Shown here: one piece after another, positions 12,149-23,542 of the stretch | Numbering within the stretch: the stretch's first letter is position 1 | How the letters are laid out: the number at the start of each line of letters is the position of its first letter | Assembly: GCA_950295325.1 (NCBI GenBank) | Contig: OX485805.1 | Coordinates: 57,250,758-57,314,757 of the forward strand | Origin: Polytrichum commune | Taxonomy: Eukaryota > Streptophyta > Polytrichopsida > Polytrichales > Polytrichaceae | Reading direction: 5' to 3' | DNA: 64,000 bases | Position numbers and translations under genes: made by a program | Notes under the pieces: generated by a model | The model's input: the letters and a program-made list of their open reading frames with translations, nothing else | What the model was told of the DNA's origin: nothing | The model's database searches: none

Positions 12149-14463
12149 TTAGTGTACACAGACTCGAGTACCAAGGAATACATCATACGCTCGAATGCGG
12201 TCCATGCCAATCTCGTTAAGGTCGTCAAGTTGCTCAATTCCCTTGACATGTCGCATATCCATTCTAGAATGCAACACTTCCTTAATCAAGACCTCTGGTG
12301 ATTCACTATCCCCGATAACATATGTGACCCATGTGAGTGGATATCAAATGCTCAGCTGTACTAATCAGTGAATTTGGGTTGAGATAATATTGGGCGATGA
12401 TACAAAGAGCCTTGACGAGGATATTGCACTGTGAATCCACTCAACTAACTGTGTGGGTGGCCTGGCGTATGTCAAATGAACAAGAAAAACATTAGTAATC
12501 ATCTCTCCTCTTCCTGCACAGCAATTACATTATGTGACTAATAAGACAGTTTGGGACTAAAATCTGCATCCATTCAGTCATGACCCTGCATTTCAATTAT
12601 ATATCTATATAAACAATAGAAACAAAAAATGAAAAATTGATTGTGATATTGAATTACATCCCACAAGAAAATGAATCAGCACACAAGCATGCAAGGTCCA
12701 GTTACATCGAACGTGAAGTAACTACCTCGAAATGGTGGCATATCATCAAGAATTTCCATCTTGCCACAAAGGAATCCTACACCTATGCAAAATGTGCCAA
12801 GAGTAGGACATGAGATTCCATGGACCCATTTCAACATTCTCTGTTATAATGCATGCAGGAGACCAACATGAATATGATAGCAAAGATTTCTTAATATGGC
12901 ACTTCAACTCCTTCAAGATTTAGTCCCAATTCACAGGATGGACTTCAGAGTTCACTCCATGATTCTGAGTGATGAATTGAACTCTTGGCGAATGGGTTTT
13001 GCCTCTACTTTGTGGGATGATGCAACCAGAAAGTCAATGCCCAAGGCTTGCACATCCACAGGCATATGTGGTACACTCTGACACTCGTCCACTAGAACCA
13101 AAATTTTGCGCCCACTCCACTATATCAACAATAGAGTTCATACATCCTGTTGCACGCAGAAAATTCAGGCATACCCTTGTCAAAACATTAGCATAACCCT
13201 CTTGAAATCTGCGAGTCGTGTTAACCGTATGAAGTAAAATTGTCGAACACACCCAAAATGTTGGAGACATGGAATAAGGACACAATCTTGATCCTCTCAT
13301 TAAGAAATTCCTTGAGATGCTCCAGATCTAAAGTCTCATCAGGTATCAGATGCACAAATCTCAAGACCGCTCCTGTCTTTTGCCCTCATAACTGCCACGG
13401 AACTAAGCTGCTGTGATGCTTAGCCACACTCAATAACATCTGTGCAACATAAATAAAACAGGGACTCTTTCGCAATACCAAACCCAAAACCTTCGATACA
13501 GTGGATTCCAAATTACCACTGATGGCGGCTTTACGAGGGCTGCGGGTAGCCATGCAAGAAACACTGTATTGTTTAATTTCAAGAACTACTAAGGTCATTC
13601 ATCCAGGGGGGTCAATTTTAGGAATTCTCTAGATTGTAACAGAAGATATGTCGAGGGTTTGGGATGGAGGTGATAGGTTTAGGCCTCTCACCTCGTCTCC
13701 TTCCACTAATGCGTTTTGACTGCGTTAATGTCAACTTATTGAGCACAAAGAATGTCACAAACAGGACACTTTCTCTCAGTGGAAACTTAGAATGTCACAA
13801 AGTGGACAAATGAATGTGACATTAAATCCACTGGATTCCAGCAGTGTTCCTTGATGTTGGCCATGCCTCATGAACATGCGACAAGGTTAATTGGCCTCAC
13901 TTGCATTGCGAGTAAACACAATATCTCGATCGCTAGGTGCGTTGATGAAACTTGCCACCTTTTTCTTGGCTAAATCAAATCCATCTGCTGCTTTTGCACT
14001 GAAAGAATGCCACCAGAAGGAAAGATAAAGAAAAGAAGTCTATTGAATGTAGGGATACTGGGGGGTCGTCCATCCTAAGTATTCTCAGAAATGCAGTGAG
14101 AAGACAGAACGTACTTGGTGACCTTTCACATCTTTAACGCATAAACTTGTGAAACTACGAGAATCATTCAAACATATAATGGCTGAAAGGGGAAATAAAG
14201 CTTCATGCATTTTGTAGGTGTTTCTAATTTCTGAAGCGAGTTGAAGTAAAAGATTAACCTTAAGGTATGACATACACCACAATGAACATCTGAGTTGTAG
14301 CCAAGTTCGTAATATTCTCGGAATGCACTGAAAATATAAATTGGGTTTTAGGATGTTGCACTATTATCTAAATATACACAAGCCTAGACCCGTTGACGTC
14401 CGAAACCAGACACTGAACGCACTGTAAGTCTAATTCGGACCCACATTCAGGCAATGTTGCCAT
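12149..14463 (-). pseudogene. Plastid-type cysteine desulfurase (NFS2/SufS-like) pseudogene
   Basis: Minus-strand segments match the class II cysteine desulfurase family in order. They are DVNGSRLVY...LDNSATS and YNSDVHCGVCHTL (about 14400-14259), [19 protein letters not shown] (exon from 13998), SVAKHHSSLVPWQ and KTGAVLRFV...HVSNILG (13439-13253), DIVEWAQNF and [17 protein letters not shown] with the PLP lysine (13146-13009), GVGFLCGKMEILDDMPPF (to 12726), GRGEMI...VFLVHLTYA (from 12513) and IGMDRIRAYD (to 12149). Several junctions keep GT/AG sites, so this is a decayed genomic copy, not a processed one. Damage: TAG after LVY from a 2-bp insertion, TAA in ATSQ, a frameshift before NLVA and a stop after it, TGA after VPWQL, and an 8-nt deletion before VDECQSV. 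The family enzyme releases sulfur from cysteine for plastid Fe-S clusters. The transit peptide and the C-terminal active-site cysteine region were not found. Confidence 0.88.
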
Positions 14464-14691
14464 AGCGGGGAGTTACATGTTGTCTGTAATCGTGGCTTTA
14501 TTTCTCTGAAGTGCTAGAATTCATGATTTTCTCGCGCTCGTGTGCTAAAACTATTGCCCTTCATGATACCCATACAAACTGACATGGGTAAAAGATTGCT
14601 AGTTTCATGAGCGAAACAAATTATGATACGACATATTGTTCCAGGAGTGAAAACATACGGGTAGTTTTGCCAATCTCCTTGCAGTACTCAC

Positions 14692-15183
14692 TTGGTGTTC
14701 CCTTTTAAACATGATCATTGAACTGCTTTTGCAATTCACAATGTTGTTCGCATCAAGTTCCTTACCATCCAAACTTTTAAATGCTTTGCTTATATTCCCT
14801 TTATAAATCTCATTCTCACTCATCCACTGCATCACTGTTCCCAATCCAGTGGTCGGCAACACCACATCACATCCATCCAGCAAGAGACCCAAACCCTGGA
14901 ACACTTCTTCATCTTTACTTTGAAAAGAAATGACATCAACAAGATTCCAATGCAAGAAAATCGAAAGACAAGTGAGGAATGAGCAAGATTCGAGAGTCTC
15001 TTCACACCTCACAAGACTCCACAAGATTTCACGAGCAATCAGGCATTGATTGCAAAGCAACAAAGACCAGCATTTGAATTCCATATTTCTCAAATCAAAA
15101 GCAACCCAAGATTGAAGGTTATCAGTCGGGACTGATGAGAAGAGCGTTGAATTTGGTAAGAAGTTTGAGGTTGTTGCCAAATT
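14692..15183 (-). CDS. Unidentified exon-like open segment (164 codons)
   Basis: An uninterrupted 492-bp frame on the minus strand is bounded by a T-rich acceptor (TTTTTTGTTGTTTAG, ending at 15184) and a strong donor GTGAGT (starting at 14691). It is therefore a phase-preserving candidate exon. The predicted peptide is Leu- and Cys-rich in its middle (MEFKCWSLLLCNQC, around residue 34) and includes FQSKDEEVFQGLGLLLDGCD and MSENEIYKGNISKAF. I do not recognise the family. It lies immediately upstream of the cysteine desulfurase pseudogene on the same strand. It could be part of a separate gene, a lost neighbour, or chance. The first ATG in frame is at 15084. A TATA-like TATAAAAATAG lies further upstream near 15275. 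Confidence 0.35.
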
Positions 15184-16429
15184 CTAAACAACAAAAAATT
15201 GAACCAGGGATAAAAATGTACATCATCGGACGACCCCAAAAAGAGAGGTGATGTAGTCATGCTACATGGTGCTATTTTTATAGCACACCCTAATCTTCGA
15301 AAATATAGTCCCATGATGATGTCTTCATCATATCAAACACTACGAAAGTAACAATCTATTGTCTTATATGATGTTATTTGCTCATGTTGGAAATTGGCAT
15401 CTTGTTCAATTTGTTCATAAAAAGGTCGCATGTTCATCACATTTGCAACTAAAAAGTTCGAAGAATGCAAAATTTAATAGTAACAGGCTTCAGGAAGCTT
15501 GATTATTGTTGTGGGCTAGCCATCCACATCTTTCTCTTCCACTGGCTCTTCATTCAAATCTAATCCCAAATGGACTTCTTTACCCCATGGCAAATCCACA
15601 AACTCGGCCATGCCTTCAACACATCCCTCCCGTCACACCATTCAAGATTAAACCTAGGCTGCAAGAACAATCTCTGCAATTGCAAGTCATTGATCGATTG
15701 CAAGATTCAAGAGATGATTACCCCCTAATCTGAATCAATCAACAATTATCACTCCCCTAGCCCAGCTCTGAATCTAAACCTAATATGGAAAGGAGAGGAA
15801 TCCTTATACCCAAGACCCCTAACTCAGCTAATTTTTCTTCATTTTGTACTTGGAAAAGCTCCCCAATCCCAAGCACATTCTTAGTGTGGGTCCCACCACG
15901 TATGCACAACAATTAACTCAATTATATGACAAATGATAGAGGTAGTTATTAGAGTAATTATAAAGTAATGAATCAGAGTGCCATCCATGCTATTAGAATG
16001 ATCGCTACATGACATACATACCCAATACTTAAACAATTAATCGGTTAAGCAACGCACTTGAAACTAGCCATATTTTATAATTAAAAATCACAATCATTAT
16101 ACAAAGTGGTGAACTTGGTCCAAGAATATTGAATACAAAGTGTAATATTTACTATTTTATGTTATCTCTAAGAGTCAAACAATATATGTATACATGAACA
16201 AATTGATATTATAATCAATATAAATAATAATAAATAATAACTTCAATGTTTTGACACCGACATGCAATATCCAGTCACCAACTCATGTCCACTCCTACGT
16301 GAGAGTGGGAGGCGTGGAGGTGGCTTAGTGTCTACTTGCCAAATTGACATAAATAAATGTTGAAATGAATAATACAATAAAATTATTTATAATGAAAAGC
16401 AATTGAAACCAGGGGTTTAGTCCCGCACC
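15184..16429. other. Intergenic, no gene recognised
   Basis: The left end may hold the promoter of the exon-like segment (TATA-like motif near 15275, minus strand). The rest is AT-rich with no identifiable protein or repeat. Confidence 0.45.
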
Positions 16430-16700
16430 TTGAGTTTATGAGAATTGACACAAAGTCATCAAAGTGTCTTAAAGCTTTAATTACCATACACAAAACGTAG
16501 TGCAAGGCTATTAAAAAGCATATTCCTATCTTTGTTTGACCAGGAAGGGTGGACCAAGCTAGCCTTGCATAGGCCAATCCATGATTTAAGACAGTGAGTC
16601 CCATGTGCATACCCTAATTTAGATCCTAAATCCTCTTGTAGTTTGAGATGTGAAAAGAGGAGGTCCCAAAATTTTCACCCAACTTTCAAAACATGCTCCA
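16430..16700 (-). repeat. Dispersed repeat R2, copy 1
   Basis: Read on the minus strand, this segment aligns with 33500-33790 (+). Shared blocks are AGCATGTTTTGAAAGTNGGG, CCTCCTCTT, and ATTGGCCTATGCAAGG followed by TNGNTTGG. Both copies have an open frame across the central block with a similar peptide (LAYARLAW here, LAYARLVW there), so it may be a fragment of an old coding element. The family is not recognised. Confidence 0.6.
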
Positions 16701-17159
16701 ATATACGACAAGCTCTCAATAGAAAGGTTCCATAAATAAGGATAAAAACCACGGTTTTGCCCCTCTTCTAAGGGACTTTTACGAATAACTCTAATCACCC
16801 ATAGGGATCCTTGAAAACCAAGTATTTGGAGGGAGATCAAAAGTTTTCCAAAGGACACCAAGATAACTCAATGATCTTCTTCACACACCAAATAGAGTTG
16901 AATTTATCAAGAATGCACATATGAGCTACAGGATGAGTCTTAATATAGATACTCTTGTTGAATGTTTTGCAAATCATTGCAAATATCTAAGTCAACAAGA
17001 GATCTAACATGACTTAGTGCAAGTTTGGCACATGCCACTCCATCCACATTCATAAATTATGATAGATTTGGTGGTCATATGTGTAGTGTGACCTACCCTT
17101 TGCATTTGTATAGTGTGGTCCAAATTATACACTATCATGTACGAAAATAGCATGCAACG
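16701..17159. other. Intergenic, no gene recognised
   Basis: Continues leftover open frame on the minus strand without recognisable homology. No other signal was seen. Confidence 0.45.
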
Positions 17160-17370
17160 CTACACTAAATATTGTATTTAGTGTTACTTACTATTCAGAA
17201 TTACGCAAGACTATAACTATTTTATGTATTTCTCATTTTTTGTCGACAAACGTCGAATTGCTTGTTTGGACATTATAGAACATTAACAACTTTACTTCTT
17301 TAAAAAGTTACATTCGTAGTACAATGATATAGCATTGTGTAACTCCAAATAGTAAGTGCTTTAGTGTAGA
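17160..17370. mobile_element. MITE family C, copy 1
   Basis: A palindromic element of about 210 bp. The left end is CTACACTAAATA...TACTTACTATTCAGAATTAC and the right end, read inward, is CTACACTAAAGCACTTACTATTTG, then GAGTTACACAATGCTATA. The left arm has an extra 11-13 bp. Non-coding. Confidence 0.65.
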
Positions 17371-17591
17371 TACACTTGAATCTTCAACCACTCACTAGGT
17401 TCTCATTCTTCCACTTTTAAATATAAGTAAGCTATTGATTAAAAGCAATTGCGAATGCAAATCCAACGAGCACCAACTTACTTTTTAAGTTCAACAATTG
17501 AGGGAGAAAATAATATTTTTTAAAAATTAAAAAATTAAAAAAGATGACGTATCATCCCGAGTCACTTCCTTGTCGTGAAACCACCACATTT

Positions 17592-17820
17592 CTAGTACAA
17601 TGTTTATGGTATTTAGTGTCACTTACTATTCGGAGATACATGGTGCTATAGCTACTACTGAAAATGTAAAATTTTACCAAGCAAAGTCATTCATGGTCTA
17701 CAATGTCCGAACAACCTACTCAACTTTTGTGAGTAAAAATTGAAGTCAAAAGTACGAAGTTCTTGCATTGTCTAATTCCATATAGTAAGTGCCACTAAAT
17801 ATCATAAACGGTGGAGTGTT
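17592..17820. mobile_element. MITE family C, copy 2
   Basis: A palindromic element of about 229 bp with arms of roughly 50 bp (17592-17645 and 17767-17820). Both arms contain the GTTTATGRTATTTAGTG motif followed by CACTTACTAT. It is only 220 bp from copy 1, and the arms resemble the ends of MITE family B. Non-coding, and it could fold as a long hairpin RNA. Confidence 0.75.
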
Positions 17821-18118
17821 ATGTGCTCATGACATCTACCCCATAATTTTAGTGTCAGGTTTTGAGGGATATTTTTATTTGAGGCTCTATATTGTGTGCA
17901 AAGGCCAACTACCAAGAATGTGAATGAAACATTAATGAGTTGTTCATCCATCCATCCATGTTTTGGATGAAACTCTTAACTGCTCCAAGTTGCCACATCG
18001 CAGTTGGCTAGCGAGAATCAGTTAGAGCCACACCGTTCGTGGCCCCATTTAAGGTACATCGACATGGGTCCTAAATGGCTACTTTTCTTTTTTCTTTCTT
18101 TTTACATGCCCAATTCTA

Positions 18119-18194
18119 GATAGATAGATAGATAGAAACTCCGGTCCTCTTTCGAGGCCGGCGTGAATAGAGTGTCTGTTCGTCTTGACTAAAA
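18119..18194 (-). mobile_element. SINE family 1, 5'-truncated copy
   Basis: On the minus strand this 76-bp fragment has the shared 3' end: GAACAGACACTCTATTCACG, the hairpin CCGG-CCTC-GAAA-GAGG-A-CCGG, GAGTTTCT and about four TATC units. The 11-bp target-site duplication GCCCAATTCTA occurs at 18108-18118 and 18195-18205. The hairpin sequence differs from the full-length copy but still pairs. Confidence 0.9.
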
Positions 18195-18757
18195 GCCCAA
18201 TTCTACTACTAAGGGTATAGAACAAATCCGGCTCAACGCCGTAAGGTAGATATGAGGAAAACGGTATGAAAATAAGTTGATATGGCCAGAAAGAGTGGTT
18301 TTGTGCAATATTTTTTGAAGATGGAGTAGAGGAAATGATGAGGAATGCAAGTTGTTTCGTAATTTTATTTCCTGTAAATAATTAGTTACATTTTCTCAAA
18401 GAGGCATGTAAGTTTAAACCCCTATTTCTACACTAGAGTCTCCCTTATCTGAGGATCAAAATAATCTACTCTGCATACAAATGCACATGAAACGGTTAAC
18501 TCAATGGCACCCAAAAGTGATCGCAAGTGGTGTGAAACAACATTTGTCTAACCAATCATTGCATCCCACCTATTATTGCATCCTTCTTAGGCCACCACTT
18601 TTACAATCAACCATTTTGGGCCCACACGATAATTGTTCTACCTCCACTCCACGAGTTATTGATATTTAGTGTATGTGTTTATATTTAGTGTATTAGACAC
18701 TAAATAGGATATTTAGTGTAGTATACTCCTTGCGCAATTGTACCTGGTCCCTAGTAT

Positions 18758-19018
18758 ATAAATAAATAACCAACGTCAGGCAATCCGATGTGAAGTTGAG
18801 CCCATTGGTTCTACCTTGCTCAAGAATCCTCTTGGTGCAGGGTGGGGTTTATTGCCTACCTTGCGGTGGGTGGGCTCTTGACTTCGTACCTACCTAGCTA
18901 GTTTTAATCTGTCACGTAAAGTGAAGATTTCACAGCGGGAATCGAACCGCCGACCACTCCATTTGGAAATATATACCTCTCCACTATCACCCAGTAGTTT
19001 AGGGTCATCTTGGACCTA
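18758..19018 (-). mobile_element. SINE family 2, copy 1
   Basis: A 261-bp tRNA-derived SINE on the minus strand. The A box TAGTGGAGAGG is at 18976-18986 and the perfect B box GGTTCGATTCC at 18938-18948. The 3' end has a stem-loop (ACATCGG, ATTGC, CTGACGT) and a tail of TTTA/TTAT units. The flanking duplication GTCCCTAGTAT (11 bp) is at 18747-18757 and 19019-19029. The body is unrelated to family 1. Copies at 27436 and 62061 confirm the ends. The long plus-strand open frame starting at 19010 overlaps this element and is not credited as a gene. Confidence 0.9.
18938..18948 (-). promoter_or_regulatory. Pol III B box of SINE family 2
   Basis: GGTTCGATTCC matches the tRNA B-box consensus exactly. 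It is 27 bp from the A box (18976-18986), within the normal range. Confidence 0.85.
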
Positions 19019-19029
19019 GTCCCTAGTAT

Positions 19030-22000
19030 TATACTAGTGTGGGCACTTTATTGTAGACAAAAACTCGTTTCGCATGTTTGCAATCACAAAAGCACTTATG
19101 TCATTGTAAGTTCATTCCGGGGATGTGATACATGTGAAACTATGGAGATGAAGGCCTTGTATAAGATAGATGGACCCATTTTTGTTACATGTAAAGCAAT
19201 TCCACATAAGTTTAGTATAAGTGTGATATTGGAGCAGTTTTTCATAGGTATGGAAATTGATATCACGAGATTTCCACAAAAACGTCACAAATTATTTCCA
19301 ATTTTCAAAATTATCGTAAATTTTCAAAGACAAGGTTCTCTCCCAACCCGTATTCATAGCATAGACCTACTTATTTCCAATAATTGGGAGAAGAAAACTT
19401 CAATACAATCAATGCCGTTTACAAGGAACCCTAAAACCATGCCTTCTTGACTTGCTTTTTCCATCACGTCGTACCTGTAAAACTTCAAGGCCTTTTCCAC
19501 CATGCTAGAAAATGACAACTGCATGTGTTGAAATTTCACGGCTTTAGAGGACCCTATGTATTAAGATTTAGGGGGGGGGGTATCGGGAATGGGCTTGTCT
19601 ACCATAGAGTATAAGCAAGAACGGAATATCAATAGAATTGCCAAATAGGAGACCCTTAACAATCAAATGAGCGGTAGAAGAATATACAACATATGCACTT
19701 AGACCATCATATGTGTTATTGATGTCCATAATTGTTTTTTTAAACATGTCATACATATTGAACAAGAAAATGGCACGTATATTATTTGCCTTGCTTTCTA
19801 CAGCCCGTCTTAAACCCGTGCAGTGAATTGCAATAGTTCCGTTGTAATGACACCTTTGGTTTTAGAGCCGGGTCCACTTGTCTTCGTCATTGTGTCATTT
19901 ATAAGAGAGTGCAAAATCGCTCATTGGAGACCATGTGTTGCTTTTCAACGTCTTACCACCACAAAGAAAGCTATGAAGCTTCTCATACAGTCACTATGGG
20001 AGTTGGTGAGATGCAACTCTCAAGTGAGCAATGAGAATGGCCACCTAAGGATCCAAACGTCATAATTTACTAGTCTATTATGTCATAGGGCTAGTCAGTG
20101 GTCCTGGGCAGTAGGAGCAGTCCCTCTTGATAAGGAAGTGCACCTTTTTCCAAATTGTATTGTTGTCGATAAGGATTTTTCATTTCACTAATAGTAACTT
20201 TGTTGGATGCAATGTATTGCGGTTTCACCAATACATACAAGATAATAACTCCTATCAAGATGAAAACTCTTCCATTGGTGTGGGCCAATTGTTGGTCCTG
20301 GTGTGAGCATGGTATTAGCAAGTGTATGGAGCTGACTAATCTTGTCTTGATTAGACTTGTCACAATAGGTAGTGTCACACCTATTGTAGAGTCAAGTTAA
20401 GTATAGTAAATGACAACATACATCCCTATCCAGGGTCTTGATAATCTCTTAGTGTAATGTTATGTATGTCATCGTGTATATATATCCTCTGTTAAGTAAA
20501 CACTTGTAGTGACTCCTGTTCAGTATTCAGAACATCATCTACAAGTCATTTCACAATTTCTACTGAGTCATGTATGTGACCAGTTTCAGGTCTTAGGATA
20601 TTACCCCCAGGCTACCAGTATCCCACGAGCTTTTCAATTCATAGGCAAATATTTCTCCATACTGTGTATAGCTAATATGCAATAAGCCATACAGAGTAAT
20701 GAAACCTCACGTGGTTCTCAAGTCTGCTTAGTGAAAAAGTCTTCTATATTCAAATCTGTCTGGCCAGTTTTGTTCACAGTTGATTGATCCAATCAGCAGT
20801 GCTTGGGTATACTCATATTATTTGTACAATCAGTACAAATAATGTACCCTTTTCTTTACACATTTTTTCATATTTTTTCAGAGAGTAAAAAGGAAAAGGC
20901 AACTGTTAAGATTAACCGAATCCAACATATCTCCCCTATCTGATTATCTCTCACACGGTTAGCACTCCAACCAGGAGAATATAGATACTGATACAATGCT
21001 TGTTGTAATAATTTGTTACGTCCAGTAGCCCTTAAGACGTTTGCAAACTTATCACATATTTAATGTCTTCAACAATTTATTCTGAAGATTATTTTGTGAG
21101 TGCTCAGTACGTAAGAACATGGTACACTTAGTTTTGAGCAACATAACCCATTCAGTTTTTCCTTCATCTCCTTTCTCTTTATAGTTTCTGTCAATCTATA
21201 AAGACTCATTGACTTCGTCTTCAAGTGACCGAACTTTTACAGTAAGCAGCCCTGATGTCTGGAAAGAAGATTATTAGCAAGAATCTACAATAGAAACTCT
21301 CCGCAGTCACTGAGTGATTATATTGTGATTATTTCACCTGAAAGTCTTATATCAGTCCCAAAAACAGGTGGTAAACATTTTGTAGAGTGTTTATGTGGAG
21401 TGTGATTATCAAGAAAGATAGTACCCATCATCAATTTTCTGGGTATCACATAGAGATTTCTAGAACAATTTCTAGAAAGAATTGTGAAGGATGGACAAAT
21501 TTCTTCGGATGGTGCACCGCACTTGTAGAAGAGGTCCTCACCTGTGCCCATGCTCCCCAACATTACCAAGAAATAAGTTAGTAGAGCGTACATCAGGTGT
21601 AAGCGGACCTTCTTACTTGTTATCGATGTCAACAAGGTTATTTCACCTCCTAGGAAGTAGGTATCATTCACCATATTCAATACAAATAGTTGCATATATT
21701 GAAAAGATATATGAACATAAAATCTTGAATCAAGAATATGGTTAGATGGCTGATTATCCCATGTGACCAAGAAGTGTAGTCTTGTGAATTTTCAGAGAAT
21801 GTTCTGTGGCTACACCTTGAATTCGTCTTGCGATGAGCTAGACTTGGTCATTGTAGAGATGCACTGGGATCTTGACTTACAGTATACAGGTGAATATTTA
21901 CACAGAGTCACAGACTGAAATCACTCAGGCTTCGGACACTTCTATGGAACCGAACTCTCCTGTTGAGAGACTTGTGGTAGCATCACACAGACAGGCAGTA

Positions 22001-22194
22001 TCTTACTTGTACGCCGAAGCCTACTCATAAGGGGAACTCAGGCTCGAAGCCTCTGCAGTAATACTCTTACACTAAGATCGAGGAAAGCCTGTCAGATGAT
22101 TTCCTGCCTTCCGGCTCCTCTTTTTATACTTATATTTCGTTTCTTTTTCGGGCAGCCCACAAGGATTTTTTGGGGGAGCCCATAGATCAAGATG
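19030..22194. other. Repeat-like intergenic region, possible decayed element
   Basis: Open frames up to about 150 codons occur on both strands (for example 21318-21770 minus), none recognisable. The part 20400-21300 has a compositional look of a long terminal repeat or decayed transposon, but no terminal TG/CA pair, primer site or direct repeat could be established. An 11-bp perfect hairpin (ATTATTTGTAC, 5-nt loop) lies at 20817-20843. Confidence 0.35.
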
Positions 22195-22219
22195 TAGAGA
22201 GAGAGAGAGAGAGAGAGAG
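22195..22219. repeat. (GA)n microsatellite
   Basis: About twelve GA dinucleotides. Confidence 0.95.
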
Positions 22220-22792
22220 CACTTCACCTTATCATAGTTACGAGCTCTTATGTCAACCCTGGTTGGGTTTACGAAGCAAGGCTGTGAGACAAATGTTGGA
22301 GAAGGAATTAGCGTTGGCCGGAGGTCATAGATGGGGAAAGATATCTTTGTCCTCATTTGGATTTTCTTTGCCAAATAAAATAAGATTTCCAACTTTTTGT
22401 TTTTGTGAATACATTTGGTTGCCACGTAAGCTCATATTCGAGATGACATGTATGTGCATAGGCTTTAGCCATGTGTTTAGTTCATTACACATTTACGGTG
22501 TTTTCCTATGAGTGGTCCATTAGTGAATGATTGCCCATTAACACACACTCACACATTGAATAATGTCTAGGTTACGGTCATTACCATTATTAGTGTGAGC
22601 GCATGACACTAGAAAACGTTGTCCTAAAACACACTTCCTATTCAACATGGATTTTCATTAGCACATGGTCCCATTGACAAAAATTGAATGTAGTATATGA
22701 CAATTATAGATTGGACTTGATGCTTATGAGTGGGTCGTATCCCAAATTCTAATGACCACCCATGTCAAATTAGAAATATGTTATAGGAGCAA
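22220..22792. other. Intergenic, no gene recognised
   Basis: Only frames of about 110 codons or less, unrecognised and low in complexity near the GA run. Confidence 0.45.
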
Positions 22793-22913
22793 GGGGTGAC
22801 TTAAACCCAAGGCCTAAACCCAAATCCCATGGGAACTCCGAGCATAAGCCACCTAACAATGGAATAGTACTTAGATGGGTGACCTTCCTAGCACTTTATT
22901 TCATGTGCACCCT
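22793..22913 (+). pseudogene. 5S rRNA-derived relic
   Basis: The 121-bp segment aligns end to end with plant 5S rRNA (about 120 nt). The clearest matches are ATCCCATGGGAACTCCGAGC followed by ATAAGC, equivalent to the conserved ATCCCATCAGAACTCCGAAG, and TAGTACTTAGATGGGTGACC followed by TTCCTAG, equivalent to the 5S C-box region. The last bases GTGCACCCT match the 5S 3' end. The 5' third is poorly conserved. A functional 5S gene is unlikely given the changes. It is a single dispersed copy, so it could be a stray pseudogene or the head of a 5S-derived SINE. No tail or clear target-site duplication was found. Confidence 0.75.
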
Positions 22914-23542
22914 ACCACTTATGGTCCAATCAATCATATTATCATAGTAGGAGAATTTGGGTGAATAAAATATTTTCAACCAACCATGTGATAACTTAGG
23001 GGAATAACTTTAGAGGATATAGGTGTTGGCAATCTTGCCAACACCTATTGAACATTTCACCTTCCAAAGGAGAAGGTAGTCTTCAAGGGGCCTCTAATTC
23101 TCGTAATGCCCAGTTCAGGATTAAATATAGACTTACACCAACTTCAAATGAAGCAACACCATACATCATGCCGGTTTCAACATTGGAGTTGTCTTTCTTT
23201 AATACTATACCCACACTAGGACCAACAAGTGGCCCATAGCTTTGGGATAGTTTTCCATCTTGATAGGAGTTCTTGTCTTGTATGCAATGAAGAGAGATGA
23301 ACTTTCCCTATCAAGAGGGACTCTTGATGATGTCAAGGAGTAACGACTGCCCCTAACGTGGCCGTGGCATAAGTGTTATAATAGCCCACCCCCACTTACT
23401 AGTGCTCGCCACCAATGAACGGTTCCTATCAACATTGGTTACATCCAATGGCTTTCAGTAGCCAAACCAACTCTAAAAATGACCCTTGATGGTAGAAGCC
23501 ATTCATTGGTTGCCCACACCACAAAGTGTGGGCATGCCTTGA
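22914..23542. other. Intergenic, no gene recognised
   Basis: No coding or repeat signature recognised. It ends at the left border of MITE A copy 3. Confidence 0.5.

Noticed and set aside
19010-19450. 146-codon plus-strand open frame
   Set aside because: It starts at the end of SINE family 2 copy 1 and its duplication, has no recognisable domain, and overlaps minus-strand frames of similar quality.
21318-21770. 150-codon minus-strand open frame
   Set aside because: No domain or motif recognised, AT-rich composition and no splice or initiation context that sets it apart; kept only as part of an unassigned region.
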